Shown: positions 1 to 10,434 of the stretch, one piece after another | How positions within the stretch are numbered: position 1 is the first letter of the stretch | Layout: each line of letters opens with the position of its first letter | From: JADJEK01 sp052034255 | GTDB lineage: Bacteria > Planctomycetota > B15-G4 > JADJEK01 | Assembly: GCA_052034255.1 (NCBI GenBank) | Contig: JBPOIU010000084.1 | Span: 1 to 46,457 of the forward strand | DNA length: 46,457 nt | Direction of reading: 5' to 3' | Program-made: the position numbers and the translations under genes | Notes under the pieces: generated by a model | Told to the model about the DNA's origin: nothing | The model's database searches: none | Seen by the model: only the letters and a program-made list of their open reading frames with translations

Positions 1-1
1 C

Positions 2-1324
2 CTGCGCGTGCTGCGCATCGGGACGATGGTCGTCCAGGGGTTGTTGCGCACCGAGGGCTTCATCCGCGCGGCCGCGTTGACCTACATCACCGTGCTGTCG
101 CTGGTGCCGTTCCTGGCGCTCGGCTTCTCGGTCGCGAAAGGCCTCGGCGCCTACGAGAAGCTGCGCGGCGAGGTCGTCGAGCCGTTCCTCGACGAGACGT
201 TCCCTCCGGAAGAAACGACGACCGCGGCGACTGACGGAGAGCCGGCGACGACGGCCGTACCGGCGACGAATCCCGCCGTGGGAACGACCGCACCGAAAAA
301 GACCGATTCGGTCGGCACGCGCCAAGCGATCGAGAAGGTGCTCGAGTTCGTCGAGAAGACCGGGTTCGGCAATCTCGGCGCGATCGGCCTGCTGTTCCTG
401 ATGCTGGCCGCGCAGAAGCTGCTGACGAGCATCGAGGAAGCGTTCAATCGGATCTGGGGCATTCGCAGGTCGCGCTCGTGGATCCGCAAATTGACGGACT
501 ACACCGCGATCATCGTGGTCACGCCGATCCTGCTGCTGGTGGCGACCACGCTCGGCTCGGCGCTGCAGACCGAAAAGGTGCAGGCGCTGATCTCGAAGCT
601 CCCCGGCGCCGGCGTCGTCATGGCGTACGTCGTGCCCTTGCTCGTGCTGTGGCTCGGCTTCACGTTCCTCTACGTCTGCCTGCCGAATACGAAGGTGCCG
701 ATCAAGTCGGCGTTCGTCGGTGGCATCGTCGGCGGCACGCTGTGGTACCTGTTCCAGATCCTCCACGTGCGGTTCCAGGTCGGCGTCGCGGGCTACAACG
801 CGATCTACGCCGGGTTCGCCGCGTTTCCGATCTTCCTGGCGTGGCTGTACTCGGTGTTCGTCATCGTGCTGGTCGGCGGCTTGGTCGCGTGGGCGCACGA
901 GCACGAACCGATGCAAAGCACGCTGCGGCGCGCCGGCGTCGAGTCGTTGGCCGATCGGGAACTGGTCGCGGTGCGCGCCGTGGGCATCATCGCGGCGGCG
1001 TATGCGGAGGGTCGCGGTCTGCTCTCCGAGGACCAGTTGGCGACCCGGTGCGGAGTGCCGATCGCGAAGCTCTCCGAGGTGTTGGATCCGCTCGTCGAGG
1101 CGGGCTTGCTCGCGCATGTGAACGAAGGCCGGACACCGGGGTGGTTGCCGACGCGCCCGCTCGACGCGATTCGCGTCCAGGACGTGCTCGAAGCGCTGCG
1201 CGGACCACGGGCGAAGAACCTCGAGGTCGGCGACGACGTCGCGTCCATCGTCGACCGCGTGAAGGTCGCCGCTTCGGAGACCTCGGCGAACGTCACGCTT
1301 TCGCAAATCGTCGCGAACCGTTAG
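2..1324 (+). CDS. YihY/BrkB-family inner-membrane protein with C-terminal winged helix (5' partial)
   Basis: Multi-pass membrane protein of the YihY/virulence-factor BrkB family (UPF0761), whose transport or other function is unresolved. The reading frame is open to the window edge. A GTG lies at 8, but only about 20 residues would precede the first helix (AAALTYITVLSLVPF), fewer than in typical members, so the true start is probably upstream. Family features are the Trp-Gly-Ile-Arg segment after AFNRIWG, several helices, and a late YAGFAAFPIFLAWLYS segment. Two things stand out. A Thr/Ala/Pro-rich low-complexity insert of about 40 residues (roughly 65-105) follows the first helix. After the last helix a soluble tail of about 130 residues (EDQLATRCGVPIAKLSEVLD) resembles a winged helix-turn-helix. 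No partner genes are visible upstream. Confidence 0.85.
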   Translation: MRVLRIGTMVVQGLLRTEGFIRAAALTYITVLSLVPFLALGFSVAKGLGAYEKLRGEVVEPFLDETFPPEETTTAATDGEPATTAVPATNPAVGTTAPKKTDSVGTRQAIEKVLEFVEKTGFGNLGAIGLLFLMLAAQKLLTSIEEAFNRIWGIRRSRSWIRKLTDYTAIIVVTPILLLVATTLGSALQTEKVQALISKLPGAGVVMAYVVPLLVLWLGFTFLYVCLPNTKVPIKSAFVGGIVGGTLWYLFQILHVRFQVGVAGYNAIYAGFAAFPIFLAWLYSVFVIVLVGGLVAWAHEHEPMQSTLRRAGVESLADRELVAVRAVGIIAAAYAEGRGLLSEDQLATRCGVPIAKLSEVLDPLVEAGLLAHVNEGRTPGWLPTRPLDAIRVQDVLEALRGPRAKNLEVGDDVASIVDRVKVAASETSANVTLSQIVANR

Positions 1325-1400
1325 AAACCCCGCGCTTCACTGAACGCTGGCGCAGATTCGCGCCGGTTCGATCGCGCGCACTGCGCTGCGAGGAGGACGC

Positions 1401-2918
1401 TTGAGCACTGCGGCCGACGTCGGGTCCGAAACGGGCCATCCGAAGGGTCTGTACGTCCTCTTCTTCGCCGAGCTGTGGGAGCGCTTCTGCTACTACGGCA
1501 TGCGCGCGCTGCTCGCGCTGTACATCGCCGATCAGTTCTTCCGCGCGGATCCGGAAGCGCAGGCGAAGGCCTCGGGAAGCTACGGCGGGTTCACGGCGCT
1601 CGTGTACGCGCTCGGTGTGTTCGGCGGCGCGGTGGCGGATCGGCTGCTCGGCTATCGACGCACGATCGTCGTCGGCGGGTTGTTCATCGCTGCCGGCGAG
1701 TTCATGTTGATGGTGCCCGCGGGGAACTACCTCGGGTTCGACCAGAAGCAGTTGTTCTTCTTCGGCCTCGCGCTGCTGATCGTCGGCAACGGCTTGTTCA
1801 AGCCGAACATCTCGACGCTCGTCGGCAAGCTCTACAAGCCGAACGATCCGCGTCGCGACGGCGGCTTCACGATCTTCTACATGGGCATCAACGTCGGCGC
1901 GGCGTTGTCGCCGATCTTGTGCGAGCGCTTCGCGACGTTCATGGGAACGAACGGAGTCCCGGACTATCGCTACGGCTTCATGCTCGCGGGCGCGGGCATG
2001 CTGCTCGGACTCGTGTGCTTCTGGAAGTTCACGTATCTGTTCGGCGACCAGGGTCTGCCCCCGAAGGGCAAGGAAGGCTTCGGCCCGATCCTGAAGGTGG
2101 TGCTCGGCGGTCTGATCGTGGCGCCCGGCGCGTACGCGCTGCTCGCGCTGTCCGAAGACGCGGTCATCTACACGATGTACACGGCGTTCGGCGTGATCGC
2201 GCTGTTCCTGCTCTCGGTCGCGTTCCGCGAGGAGAAGGAAGGTCGCGAGCGCATGTTCGCGCTGGTCCTGCTGCTGTGTCTGAACTGCGTGTTCTGGGCC
2301 GGATTCGAGCAGGCCGGCAACTCGCTGAACTTCTTCGCGAAGGGCCAACTCGAGCCGCTCACGATCGGCAGTTGGTCGATGCCCGGCGAATGGTGGCAGT
2401 CGGTCAATGCCGTGCTGATCGTGATCTTCGGTCCGCTGTTCTCGGCGGCGTGGGTCGCGCTCGACAAGAAGGGCAAGAACCCGACGATCCCGGCGAAGTT
2501 CGGTCTCGGATTCCTCGGCATGGGGCTCGGCTTCATCGCGATCAACCAAGGCATCGGCCAGGCGACCGCGGCCGGCTTGGTCATGTGGTACTTCCTGCTG
2601 CTGCTCTACGTGCTCCACACGCTCGGTGAGCTCTGCATCTCACCGGTCGGTCTGTCGATGGTGACGAAGCTCGCGCCGGCCCGCATGACGGGCATGGTCA
2701 TGGGAGCGTGGTTCGTGTCGATCGCGACCGGCAACGTCGTGGCCGGCAAGATCTCGAGCCTCGCGGCCGAAGCCAAGGCGGCGGCATTGACGCCGCTCGG
2801 GCAGGTCCAGGCGTATGGCAGCGTCTTCGAGTACGTCGCGTACGCCGGCGTCGGTCTGGGAGTCACGGTGATCGTGCTCTCGCCGATGATCAACAAGTGG
2901 ATGCACGGCGTGAAGTGA
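1401..2918 (+). CDS. POT/PTR2-family proton-dependent oligopeptide transporter
   Basis: Inner-membrane major-facilitator symporter importing di-/tripeptides with protons, 505 residues, a normal length. The start is TTG, chosen because a perfect AGGAGG lies at 1391-1396, four bases upstream. The proton-coupling ExxERFxYYG motif is intact at residues 24-33 (ELWERFCYYG). The two PTR2 signatures are present: FGGAVADRLLGYRR with GNGLFKPNISTLVGKLY, and DGGFTIFYMGINVGA. A late GELCISPVGLSMVTKLAP segment is also typical. A GC-rich hairpin at 2944-2978 ends the unit. A second, more divergent POT gene lies 2 kb downstream with a secreted protein between them, so this stretch may serve peptide capture. 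Confidence 0.95.
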   Translation: MSTAADVGSETGHPKGLYVLFFAELWERFCYYGMRALLALYIADQFFRADPEAQAKASGSYGGFTALVYALGVFGGAVADRLLGYRRTIVVGGLFIAAGEFMLMVPAGNYLGFDQKQLFFFGLALLIVGNGLFKPNISTLVGKLYKPNDPRRDGGFTIFYMGINVGAALSPILCERFATFMGTNGVPDYRYGFMLAGAGMLLGLVCFWKFTYLFGDQGLPPKGKEGFGPILKVVLGGLIVAPGAYALLALSEDAVIYTMYTAFGVIALFLLSVAFREEKEGRERMFALVLLLCLNCVFWAGFEQAGNSLNFFAKGQLEPLTIGSWSMPGEWWQSVNAVLIVIFGPLFSAAWVALDKKGKNPTIPAKFGLGFLGMGLGFIAINQGIGQATAAGLVMWYFLLLLYVLHTLGELCISPVGLSMVTKLAPARMTGMVMGAWFVSIATGNVVAGKISSLAAEAKAAALTPLGQVQAYGSVFEYVAYAGVGLGVTVIVLSPMINKWMHGVK

Positions 2919-2943
2919 CGCGAGCCACACCGATCGCGTGAAT

Positions 2944-2978
2944 CGGGCCGCCCCGCACTCCTCGTGCGCGGCGGCCCG
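2944..2978 (+). terminator. Hairpin terminator after the first POT gene
   Basis: Perfect 9-bp inverted repeat CGGGCCGCC / GGCGGCCCG at 2944-2952 and 2970-2978, with a nested GCAC/GTGC inside the loop, 26 bases past the stop codon. There is no long T-run, only TTCG follows, so strength is uncertain. Confidence 0.6.
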
Positions 2979-3074
2979 TTCGCGTTCGGGACCGTGGATT
3001 GGGGACTCTCCCCATTCGGGCACGCCGGACGCGCGGGCTTCCCATCGGCCGTGCCGTTGGTTGCATACGTCGCC

Positions 3075-4898
3075 ATGCTCATCGCACCACTGTGTCTCGC
3101 CGTCGCGTTCGTCGCGCAAGTCGCTCCCGTCACGCCCGCGAGTCTCGCGAACCGCTTCGCGCGCTTCGATCTCGACGGGGATCGCGTGCGCGAGATCGAC
3201 GCGCTCACGCCGCTGGCGTGGTCCGACGCCGCCGTTGACGGAACGCGCGTACGCACGCCGGTCGTCTTGATGCTCGTCGAGGAGCGCTTGCTCGCCGAAA
3301 GAGGCGGCGACGACGCGACGGAGCTCGCCGAAGCGCTCAAGCGCTGGGCCGTCGACGTGAGGCGCGAGGGCTCACGCGCGCTCGGGTTCACGGCGCGCGT
3401 CTACGGCGGTGAGAAGCACCAGGACGGACGCACGCTGCTCGCGCTGCGCCGCGTCGCGCAAGCCGTCGATCGCGAGTGCGGCCCGCTCGCGGGCGTCGTG
3501 CTCGTCGGAGCATTCCCCGACGCGCTGCTCGTGCGCACCTGCAATTGGTGGCGCGACGATCCGATCACGCTGCGCGCGGGCAAACCCGACGCGGCCTCGT
3601 ACGACCAACGCCGGTGGCTGCGCTCGATGCCGGAGATCGTCGCGCACACCGCGGACGTCGTGCTCGGCGACCTCGACGGCGATTGGGAGTCGCGGTATCG
3701 CGTGGGACCGACGCGCCTCGACTGGAACTTCTGCATCCCGAGCCGAACGACGCAGGACGGCGCGCTCGTGCTGACGGACCACGAGTCCGGCTCGTACCCG
3801 TTGGCCGACTTCTTCGAAGTCGACGACGGCAATCTCGATCTGCGCGTCGAGACGAACGCGGATGGCACGAGTCGCGTGCTCGCGATGCCGCGCGACGAGC
3901 TGCGCGACTTCGAATGCACGACGCAGGACCGAGCTCGTCCGAATCCGATGGCGTTGCCCGAAGTCTGGGTCTCGCGCATCGACGCGCGCGGAGTCGCCTA
4001 CGTGCTGCGCAAGGATTTGCTCGACGACGCCGGTCGCCCGAAGACGACGCCGCGCCCCGCGGACATCGATGCGAAGTCCGGCGCGTTCGTCGGCTACGAG
4101 TACGACGAACGCTTTGAACGCCAGCTGTTGCAGCGCTTCTTCGCGCGCAACCACGCCTATCGCACCGGCGACTTCGTACCGCCGGACACCGTCGCGTCGC
4201 TCGCGTGCGGACTGCCGTCGGGCTTCCACGAAATGACGCGCGCGCGTGAACGCTGGGGCGATCTCGATCCTTCGCTCGACGTCGGCGGCGAACCCGATCT
4301 CATCGCGGTCACGCGCTGGTTCGCGCGGCCGGCGATCCTGCGCACGATTCGAGCTCACAGCGATCCGTGGGGCTCGGCATTCGCGGCGACGAAAGACGTC
4401 CCGCAACTCGAGAAGGATGCCGGCGGACTCGCTCGCGGTTTCGTGATCGAGAACGATCACCTGCGGCCGTCGCTCGCGCGCTGCGGCGGCAAGCTCGACT
4501 TCCTGCTGCTGCGCACGCTGTACGAGAACGGCGTGACGGGATGCGGCGCGTCGTTCTATGTCCACACCGGCTGCGAGGCGATCTCGCCGCCCAACGCGAC
4601 GAACTTGCCGTGGTCGGATCGAGGTCACGGTGCGTTCAGCGGCGGCAACGCCGTGTTGTTCTTCGGCGACGGCCTCGCGCTGATCGGCCGGGCCAAGGTC
4701 TTCTACGACGAACCCCGCGGATTCGCGGACGCGCTGCGCGAAGGACGCGCGTTTGGCGCGGCATGGATCCGCTACTTCGAGATCGAATCGAGCGCGGCGA
4801 GTTGGGGCGAGGTCGGCGACGACATCGGTCGCAAACGGGCCTACTTCTGGTCCGTACTCGGGGACGGATCGTTGAGCTTGCGCTCTCCAAACCAGTAG
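3075..4898 (+). CDS. Large secreted protein, possibly gingipain (C25)-like fold
   Basis: About 607 residues. I chose ATG 3075 because it opens a good signal peptide (MLIAPLCLAVAFVAQVAP); the frame extends upstream to a GTG at 2964, but that part overlaps the terminator. No Shine-Dalgarno is evident. Soon after the signal peptide comes an EF-hand-like FDLDGDRVREID. The order of segments recalls caspase-hemoglobinase-fold C25 peptidases: a GVVLVGAFPDALL strand, an acidic LGDLDGDWES, PEVWVSRIDARG, a Cys-bearing VHTGCEAI near the C-terminus, GNAVLFFGDG, and a closing WSVLGDGSLSLR like the family's LLGDPxLxL. A catalytic His-Cys dyad cannot be assigned with confidence, so peptidase activity is unproven. 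It sits between two peptide transporters. Confidence 0.75.
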   Translation: MLIAPLCLAVAFVAQVAPVTPASLANRFARFDLDGDRVREIDALTPLAWSDAAVDGTRVRTPVVLMLVEERLLAERGGDDATELAEALKRWAVDVRREGSRALGFTARVYGGEKHQDGRTLLALRRVAQAVDRECGPLAGVVLVGAFPDALLVRTCNWWRDDPITLRAGKPDAASYDQRRWLRSMPEIVAHTADVVLGDLDGDWESRYRVGPTRLDWNFCIPSRTTQDGALVLTDHESGSYPLADFFEVDDGNLDLRVETNADGTSRVLAMPRDELRDFECTTQDRARPNPMALPEVWVSRIDARGVAYVLRKDLLDDAGRPKTTPRPADIDAKSGAFVGYEYDERFERQLLQRFFARNHAYRTGDFVPPDTVASLACGLPSGFHEMTRARERWGDLDPSLDVGGEPDLIAVTRWFARPAILRTIRAHSDPWGSAFAATKDVPQLEKDAGGLARGFVIENDHLRPSLARCGGKLDFLLLRTLYENGVTGCGASFYVHTGCEAISPPNATNLPWSDRGHGAFSGGNAVLFFGDGLALIGRAKVFYDEPRGFADALREGRAFGAAWIRYFEIESSAASWGEVGDDIGRKRAYFWSVLGDGSLSLRSPNQ

Positions 4899-4946
4899 AA
4901 CCCTGCTCCTCGCGCGCGTTCGGCCGCGCCATGACGGGAGACTCGC

Positions 4947-6893
<1,947 letters not shown>

Positions 6894-6950
6894 GTCCGCG
6901 ATTCGCGTCGTGGTCAGAGTGCGTCGTCCTCCGCGCGCGGCTCGAGTCGA

Positions 6951-7538
6951 TCAGGTCGTGCGCGGGCGCTTCAGCACGAGCGTCCTCATCATCACGTCAT
7001 GGACACTCTGTGCCCTGGGCGTCAGCAACAACGTGACGAGCCATGAGCCGACGAGGAACATCGACACCGTGTAGCCGATCAGTTGAATGCGGCTCGGAAT
7101 CGGCATGCCGTGTTCATCGAGTCCGCCGGTGGGCAACAGGTTCAGCGAGACGTGGATCAACTCCCACGGCAGGAGCTTGATCCACGTCCGCCCGAGAACG
7201 CGCGTCCATCGCGCTCGATGCCCATCCATGTCGGTGACGACGAGTCCGAGCAGGCGCTTGCCGAGGGTCGCTTGCGGAGCACTCGTTTCGCAGATGAAGA
7301 AGTAGAGCCAAGTCGGCAACGACATCGTCGCCAGGACCCACAGCCAGAGCTGGAAACTCGGCGGCTTCAGATCGGGTTGGAGCCCGAGGGTTCGAATCAG
7401 GCCGAAATGCAGTCCACCGACGAGCAGAACCGCGAGCAGCAGCACGTCGATCGAATATGCCGCAACTCGGCGTACGGGTTCGGCGTACGGCAGATCGGCG
7501 ACGGGTTCGCTCGGTGGAGCATCGGGATGGCGGTCCAT
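6951..7538 (-). CDS. RDD-family membrane protein
   Basis: 195-residue inner-membrane protein of the RDD family, whose members have been linked to ion or Na+/H+ transport but mostly lack defined roles. The first helix carries the Arg/Ala/Asp pattern (RRVAAYSIDVLLLAV, about residues 23-37). Next come the conserved QATLGKRLLGLVVTDMDG loop, an LGRTWIKLLPWEL segment and the closing QSVHDVMMRTLVL. ATG 7538 is the first start that avoids the divergent gene, and no Shine-Dalgarno precedes it. A TAGATT -10-like element ends 10 bases upstream, so the mRNA may be nearly leaderless. It converges with the second POT gene, 57 bases apart. Confidence 0.88.
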   Translation of the reverse strand: MDRHPDAPPSEPVADLPYAEPVRRVAAYSIDVLLLAVLLVGGLHFGLIRTLGLQPDLKPPSFQLWLWVLATMSLPTWLYFFICETSAPQATLGKRLLGLVVTDMDGHRARWTRVLGRTWIKLLPWELIHVSLNLLPTGGLDEHGMPIPSRIQLIGYTVSMFLVGSWLVTLLLTPRAQSVHDVMMRTLVLKRPRTT

Positions 7539-7548
7539 GCGGGCGGAG

Positions 7549-7554
7549 AATCTA
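7549..7554 (-). promoter_or_regulatory. Putative -10 element for the RDD gene
   Basis: Minus-strand TAGATT followed by CTCCGCCCGC and then the ATG at 7538. A transcription start 7-8 bases after the hexamer would leave a leader of only 2-3 bases. No Shine-Dalgarno lies between. It matches the TAnnnT/CCGCC pattern seen ahead of several other genes here. Confidence 0.4.
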
Positions 7555-7591
7555 CTCCGTTCGCCGCCGGAACCCTCCACGGTGGGTGTCG

Positions 7592-7597
7592 TAGACT
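7592..7597 (+). promoter_or_regulatory. Putative -10 element for the secreted coiled-coil gene
   Basis: TAGACT followed by CGCCGCCG, divergent from the RDD promoter 40 bases away. No convincing -35 hexamer is visible. The predicted leader is about 50 bases and includes the ribosome site before 7654. Confidence 0.4.
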
Positions 7598-7653
7598 CGC
7601 CGCCGTTTCGCACCCGACTCGCTTTTCCTTCGACGTACGACGAGGATCCCCCC

Positions 7654-8946
7654 ATGCGTTCGATCCGCTCGCTCGGTCTGGTTCCGTTCGCTCTGTTGGT
7701 CGTGTTCGCCGGGAGGGACTCCGCCGTCGCGCAAGGCGCTGGACTCGCGCCCGTGAATCCGGCCCCCGTCGCTCCGAAACAGGACCCCGCGTCACGGCAG
7801 ACGCAGAACGATGGCGATGCGAAGAAGGGTGACAAGGCCGCGAAAGCGGCGCCCGCTCGCCGTCCGATGCCGGGTTTCGTGACGTTCGGCCAAGCGGACT
7901 GGGCCGGCCCCAACGCGAACCCGCGCGCGAAGATCGCACTCGAGAAGTACTTCGAAGAAGCGTTCCCCGAAGGACTGCGGGTGGGCGTCGACGACAAGGG
8001 CATGAAGTCGTTCGAGCTGAAGTCGCTGAAAGCCGTGCGCAAGTTCCTGCCGAACGGCGGCTCGTCCCAGATCTTGTCGGACAGCTCGTACGAGGCTCTC
8101 GAGGACTGCGGTGCGCTGGCCGGCCATCTCGTCGCCGCCAAGATCAACCTGCGCTTCAACCAGCGCGGTTTCCTCGGCGAGCCAGAAGAGGGCGTCAAGA
8201 ACCCGCTCGTCATGAAGGAGATCAAGTTCAAGCGCGGCGTCGACGGCAACGTCCAAGGCATGTCGGTCGAGCGTCTGGTGAAGCTCTGCGATCGGGCGCT
8301 CGCCGGTGAGTTCGGCAAGCCGGACGACGCGAAGACCGACTTCATCGACACGAACAACGACGACAAGAAGGACGTGTGCCTCGACGATCTGCGGCGTGCG
8401 TTGACGGTGTTGAACGCGAACTTCGAGGACGGCGAGAACGACGGCCGCTTCGTCGCGAAGGGCTACACGAACGATCCTCCGCCCGCCGACGCGGCCGCCG
8501 CGACGGGCGCCGCTGCAGCGGGTGGCGCCGCGGCGGGCTCGGCTTCCGCGGACGCCGATGAAGACGATGGCGACGACCGGATCAAGGCCGCACGCAAGGA
8601 GCTCGAGGAAGCGAACGCCGAGCGCGACCGTGAGCTCGAGCGCGCTGAGGCCGAACACGACGCGGAAATCGCGAAGGCACGCGCCGAGGCCCGCCGCGCA
8701 CGCGATCCCGCGATGTTCGAGTCGAAGAAGGCCGAGTTCGACGCGAAGTATCAGCGCCAGAAGGCCGAGATCCTGAAGAAGCACCAGGAGAAGCTCGAGA
8801 AGTTCCGCGCCAAGCACGGCCGCCCGCACCCGGGCAAGGGCAAGGGACTGCGCCTCGAGGGCGGCGATCGCGGCAACCGTGGCGACGGGAATCCCGGCCG
8901 CGGCGATGGCAAGAACGGCGAAAAGGACAAGAAGGACGGCCGCTGA
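7654..8946 (+). CDS. Secreted protein with C-terminal charged coiled coil and Gly/Lys-rich tail
   Basis: 430 residues, function unknown. ATG 7654 is preceded by GAGGA at 7642-7646 and begins a signal peptide (RSLGLVPFALLVVFAGRDSAVA, cut after AVA). A Pro/Ala/Lys-rich stretch follows. A central domain (about residues 75-260) contains an acidic DTNNDDKKDVCLDD segment that may bind calcium. After an Ala/Gly linker, about residues 310-395 form a highly charged alpha-helical coiled coil (KELEEANAERDRELERAEAE). The last 40 residues are a Gly/Lys/Asp/Asn-rich basic tail (GDRGNRGDGNPGRGDGKNGE), perhaps for binding polyanions or the cell surface. It is divergent from the RDD gene and is followed by yceH. 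Confidence 0.8.
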   Translation: MRSIRSLGLVPFALLVVFAGRDSAVAQGAGLAPVNPAPVAPKQDPASRQTQNDGDAKKGDKAAKAAPARRPMPGFVTFGQADWAGPNANPRAKIALEKYFEEAFPEGLRVGVDDKGMKSFELKSLKAVRKFLPNGGSSQILSDSSYEALEDCGALAGHLVAAKINLRFNQRGFLGEPEEGVKNPLVMKEIKFKRGVDGNVQGMSVERLVKLCDRALAGEFGKPDDAKTDFIDTNNDDKKDVCLDDLRRALTVLNANFEDGENDGRFVAKGYTNDPPPADAAAATGAAAAGGAAAGSASADADEDDGDDRIKAARKELEEANAERDRELERAEAEHDAEIAKARAEARRARDPAMFESKKAEFDAKYQRQKAEILKKHQEKLEKFRAKHGRPHPGKGKGLRLEGGDRGNRGDGNPGRGDGKNGEKDKKDGR

Positions 8947-8983
8947 CGTCGAGTCCGCAGGCGTGCCGTCCGAGCCGGACTGC

Positions 8984-8989
8984 TACAGT
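8984..8989 (+). promoter_or_regulatory. Putative -10 element for yceH
   Basis: TACAGT followed by TCGCCGCTTC, 20 bases before the ATG at 9010. The same hexamer recurs before the gene at 11623. Confidence 0.35.
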
Positions 8990-9009
8990 TCGCCGCTTCG
9001 GAGGTGGTC

Positions 9010-9708
9010 ATGGAAGCGGCGGACCGGGTCGTGCTCGATCCACACGAACGGCGCGTGATCGGAACGCTGATCGAAAAGGGCCTGTCGACTCCGCAGGCCT
9101 ATCCGTTGTCGCTGAACGCGCTGACGACGGGATGCAACCAGCGCAACAATCGCGAACCGATCACGAACTTCACCGACGAGCAGGTCGAGGAGATCGCGCA
9201 GCGATTGCAAGCGCGCGGACTCGTGTCGGTCGTGCATCCGGCGACCGGCCGCGTCTACCGCTACCGCCAGGAGTTCGGCCGCAACTACGAGATGCGACGA
9301 GCCGAACTCGCGGTGCTCGGCGAACTGCTGCTGCGTGGCGCGCAGACCGAAGGTGAACTGCGTCAGCGCGCGAGTCGCATGGAGAACATCGCGACGCTCG
9401 ACGACCTCCACCAGATCCTGAATGGCTTGCGCGCGAAGACCCCATCGTTCGTGGTCCGCATCACGCCGGAGGGAACGTCGCGCGGCGTGGTGTGGTCGCA
9501 CGCGTGCTGCGAAGCCGCGGAGCTCGACCAACTGAAAGAGCGCGAGCGCTCCGGAGTCGCGTTCGCCTCCGCGTCCCCGTCGAGCGGATCGTCCGTCGCC
9601 GAGGTCGCCGTTCCGCGGGACGATCTGATCGCTCGGATCGAGGCACTCGAGCGCCGTGTGGCACGGCTCGAGCAACACGAAGGGCGTGGAGGTCCGAACG
9701 ACGCATGA
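9010..9708 (+). CDS. yceH: YceH family protein (UPF0502/DUF480)
   Basis: Cytoplasmic 232-residue protein with two tandem winged-helix domains, conserved in many bacteria with no firm role. The N-terminal block is diagnostic: ERRVIGTLIEKGLSTPQAYP, then LNALTTGCNQRNNREP. The second winged helix (RRAELAVLGELLLRGAQTEG) follows. I take ATG 9010 over the in-frame GTG at 9004 because GGAGG (9000-9004) sits five bases before the ATG and overlaps the GTG. The last 40 residues form a helix, probably coiled (RIEALERRVARLEQHE). Its stop overlaps the next start (ATGA, 9705-9708), so translation of the two genes is probably coupled. Confidence 0.93.
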   Translation: MEAADRVVLDPHERRVIGTLIEKGLSTPQAYPLSLNALTTGCNQRNNREPITNFTDEQVEEIAQRLQARGLVSVVHPATGRVYRYRQEFGRNYEMRRAELAVLGELLLRGAQTEGELRQRASRMENIATLDDLHQILNGLRAKTPSFVVRITPEGTSRGVVWSHACCEAAELDQLKERERSGVAFASASPSSGSSVAEVAVPRDDLIARIEALERRVARLEQHEGRGGPNDA

Positions 9709-10388
9709 CCCCGAGGCGGTTGCCGGCCGTCTTCATCGGGGTCGTCCTCGCGTGTCCGGGTTGCTCGCCGATCGAGCACCTCGATCAACAGCCGTGGTTC
9801 GCCCTGCGCCGTGAGCGCGTCGTCGGGTTCGACGACGTGGCGGCGGGTGCGTTGCCCGAGCGCTTCGTCGCGACCGAGACCAACGCGTCCGGCACTCCGT
9901 CGCGTTGGCAGGTCGAACGCGACGATGCGCGCGGGTCGAACGTCGTGTCGCACGCGGAAGTGAAAGCCACCCCGAAGGCGTTCGCGTTGCTGTTGTCGAC
10001 GACGGAGCATGGGCCCGACGTCGAACTGTCGGTCCGCATGAAGTCGATCAGCGGCAAGACCGACAAGGGCGGTGGGCTGGTGTGGCGCGCGAAGGACGCG
10101 GACAACTACTACCTCGCGCGCTGGAGCCTGATCGACAAGAACCTGCGGCTGTTCCGCGTGGTCGACGGCGCACGCACGCTGCTCGCGAACGTCAACGTCG
10201 ATACCGACCCGAACGCGTGGCACACGCTGAGCGCGCGCTCGATCGGAACGTCCCACGAAGTCCTGCTCGACGGCGAGAAGCTGATCGTCCAAAGCGACGC
10301 GACGTATCCCGGCTCGGGACGCATCGGCCTGTGGACGCGCTCCGACGCGATCACGAAGTTCGACGATCTGCGCATCCGGGAGCGCTGA
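9705..10388 (+). CDS. Lipoprotein with DUF1080-like (3-keto-disaccharide hydrolase/LamG-type) domain
   Basis: 227 residues. The N-terminus (RRLPAVFIGVVLACPGCS) gives a lipobox VLAC with Cys17; a second Cys lies at 20. The body is an all-beta jelly-roll typical of DUF1080: DVELSVRMKSISGKTDKGGG, VWRAKDADNYYLARW, LLANVNVDTDPNAWHTL, and a final GRIGLWTRSDAITKFDDLRI. DUF1080 proteins are abundant in planctomycetes and are thought to act on or bind glycans. Here the domain is minimal, so binding rather than catalysis is possible. The start overlaps the yceH stop. Confidence 0.82.
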   Translation: MTPRRLPAVFIGVVLACPGCSPIEHLDQQPWFALRRERVVGFDDVAAGALPERFVATETNASGTPSRWQVERDDARGSNVVSHAEVKATPKAFALLLSTTEHGPDVELSVRMKSISGKTDKGGGLVWRAKDADNYYLARWSLIDKNLRLFRVVDGARTLLANVNVDTDPNAWHTLSARSIGTSHEVLLDGEKLIVQSDATYPGSGRIGLWTRSDAITKFDDLRIRER

Positions 10389-10421
10389 AGGAAGCCCCCG
10401 AACCAGCGCCCGCGCGTGGGG

Positions 10422-10427
10422 TAGGCT
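10422..10427 (+). promoter_or_regulatory. Putative -10 element, leaderless start of the persulfide dioxygenase gene
   Basis: TAGGCT at 10422-10427, then only CCGCACC before ATG 10435. Transcription would begin at or next to the A of the start codon. No Shine-Dalgarno is present. Confidence 0.42.
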
Positions 10428-10434
10428 CCGCACC

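Noticed and set aside
1293..2618. Minus-strand open frame opposite the first POT gene
   Set aside because: No motif and charged repetitive composition; the plus-strand POT signatures are decisive.
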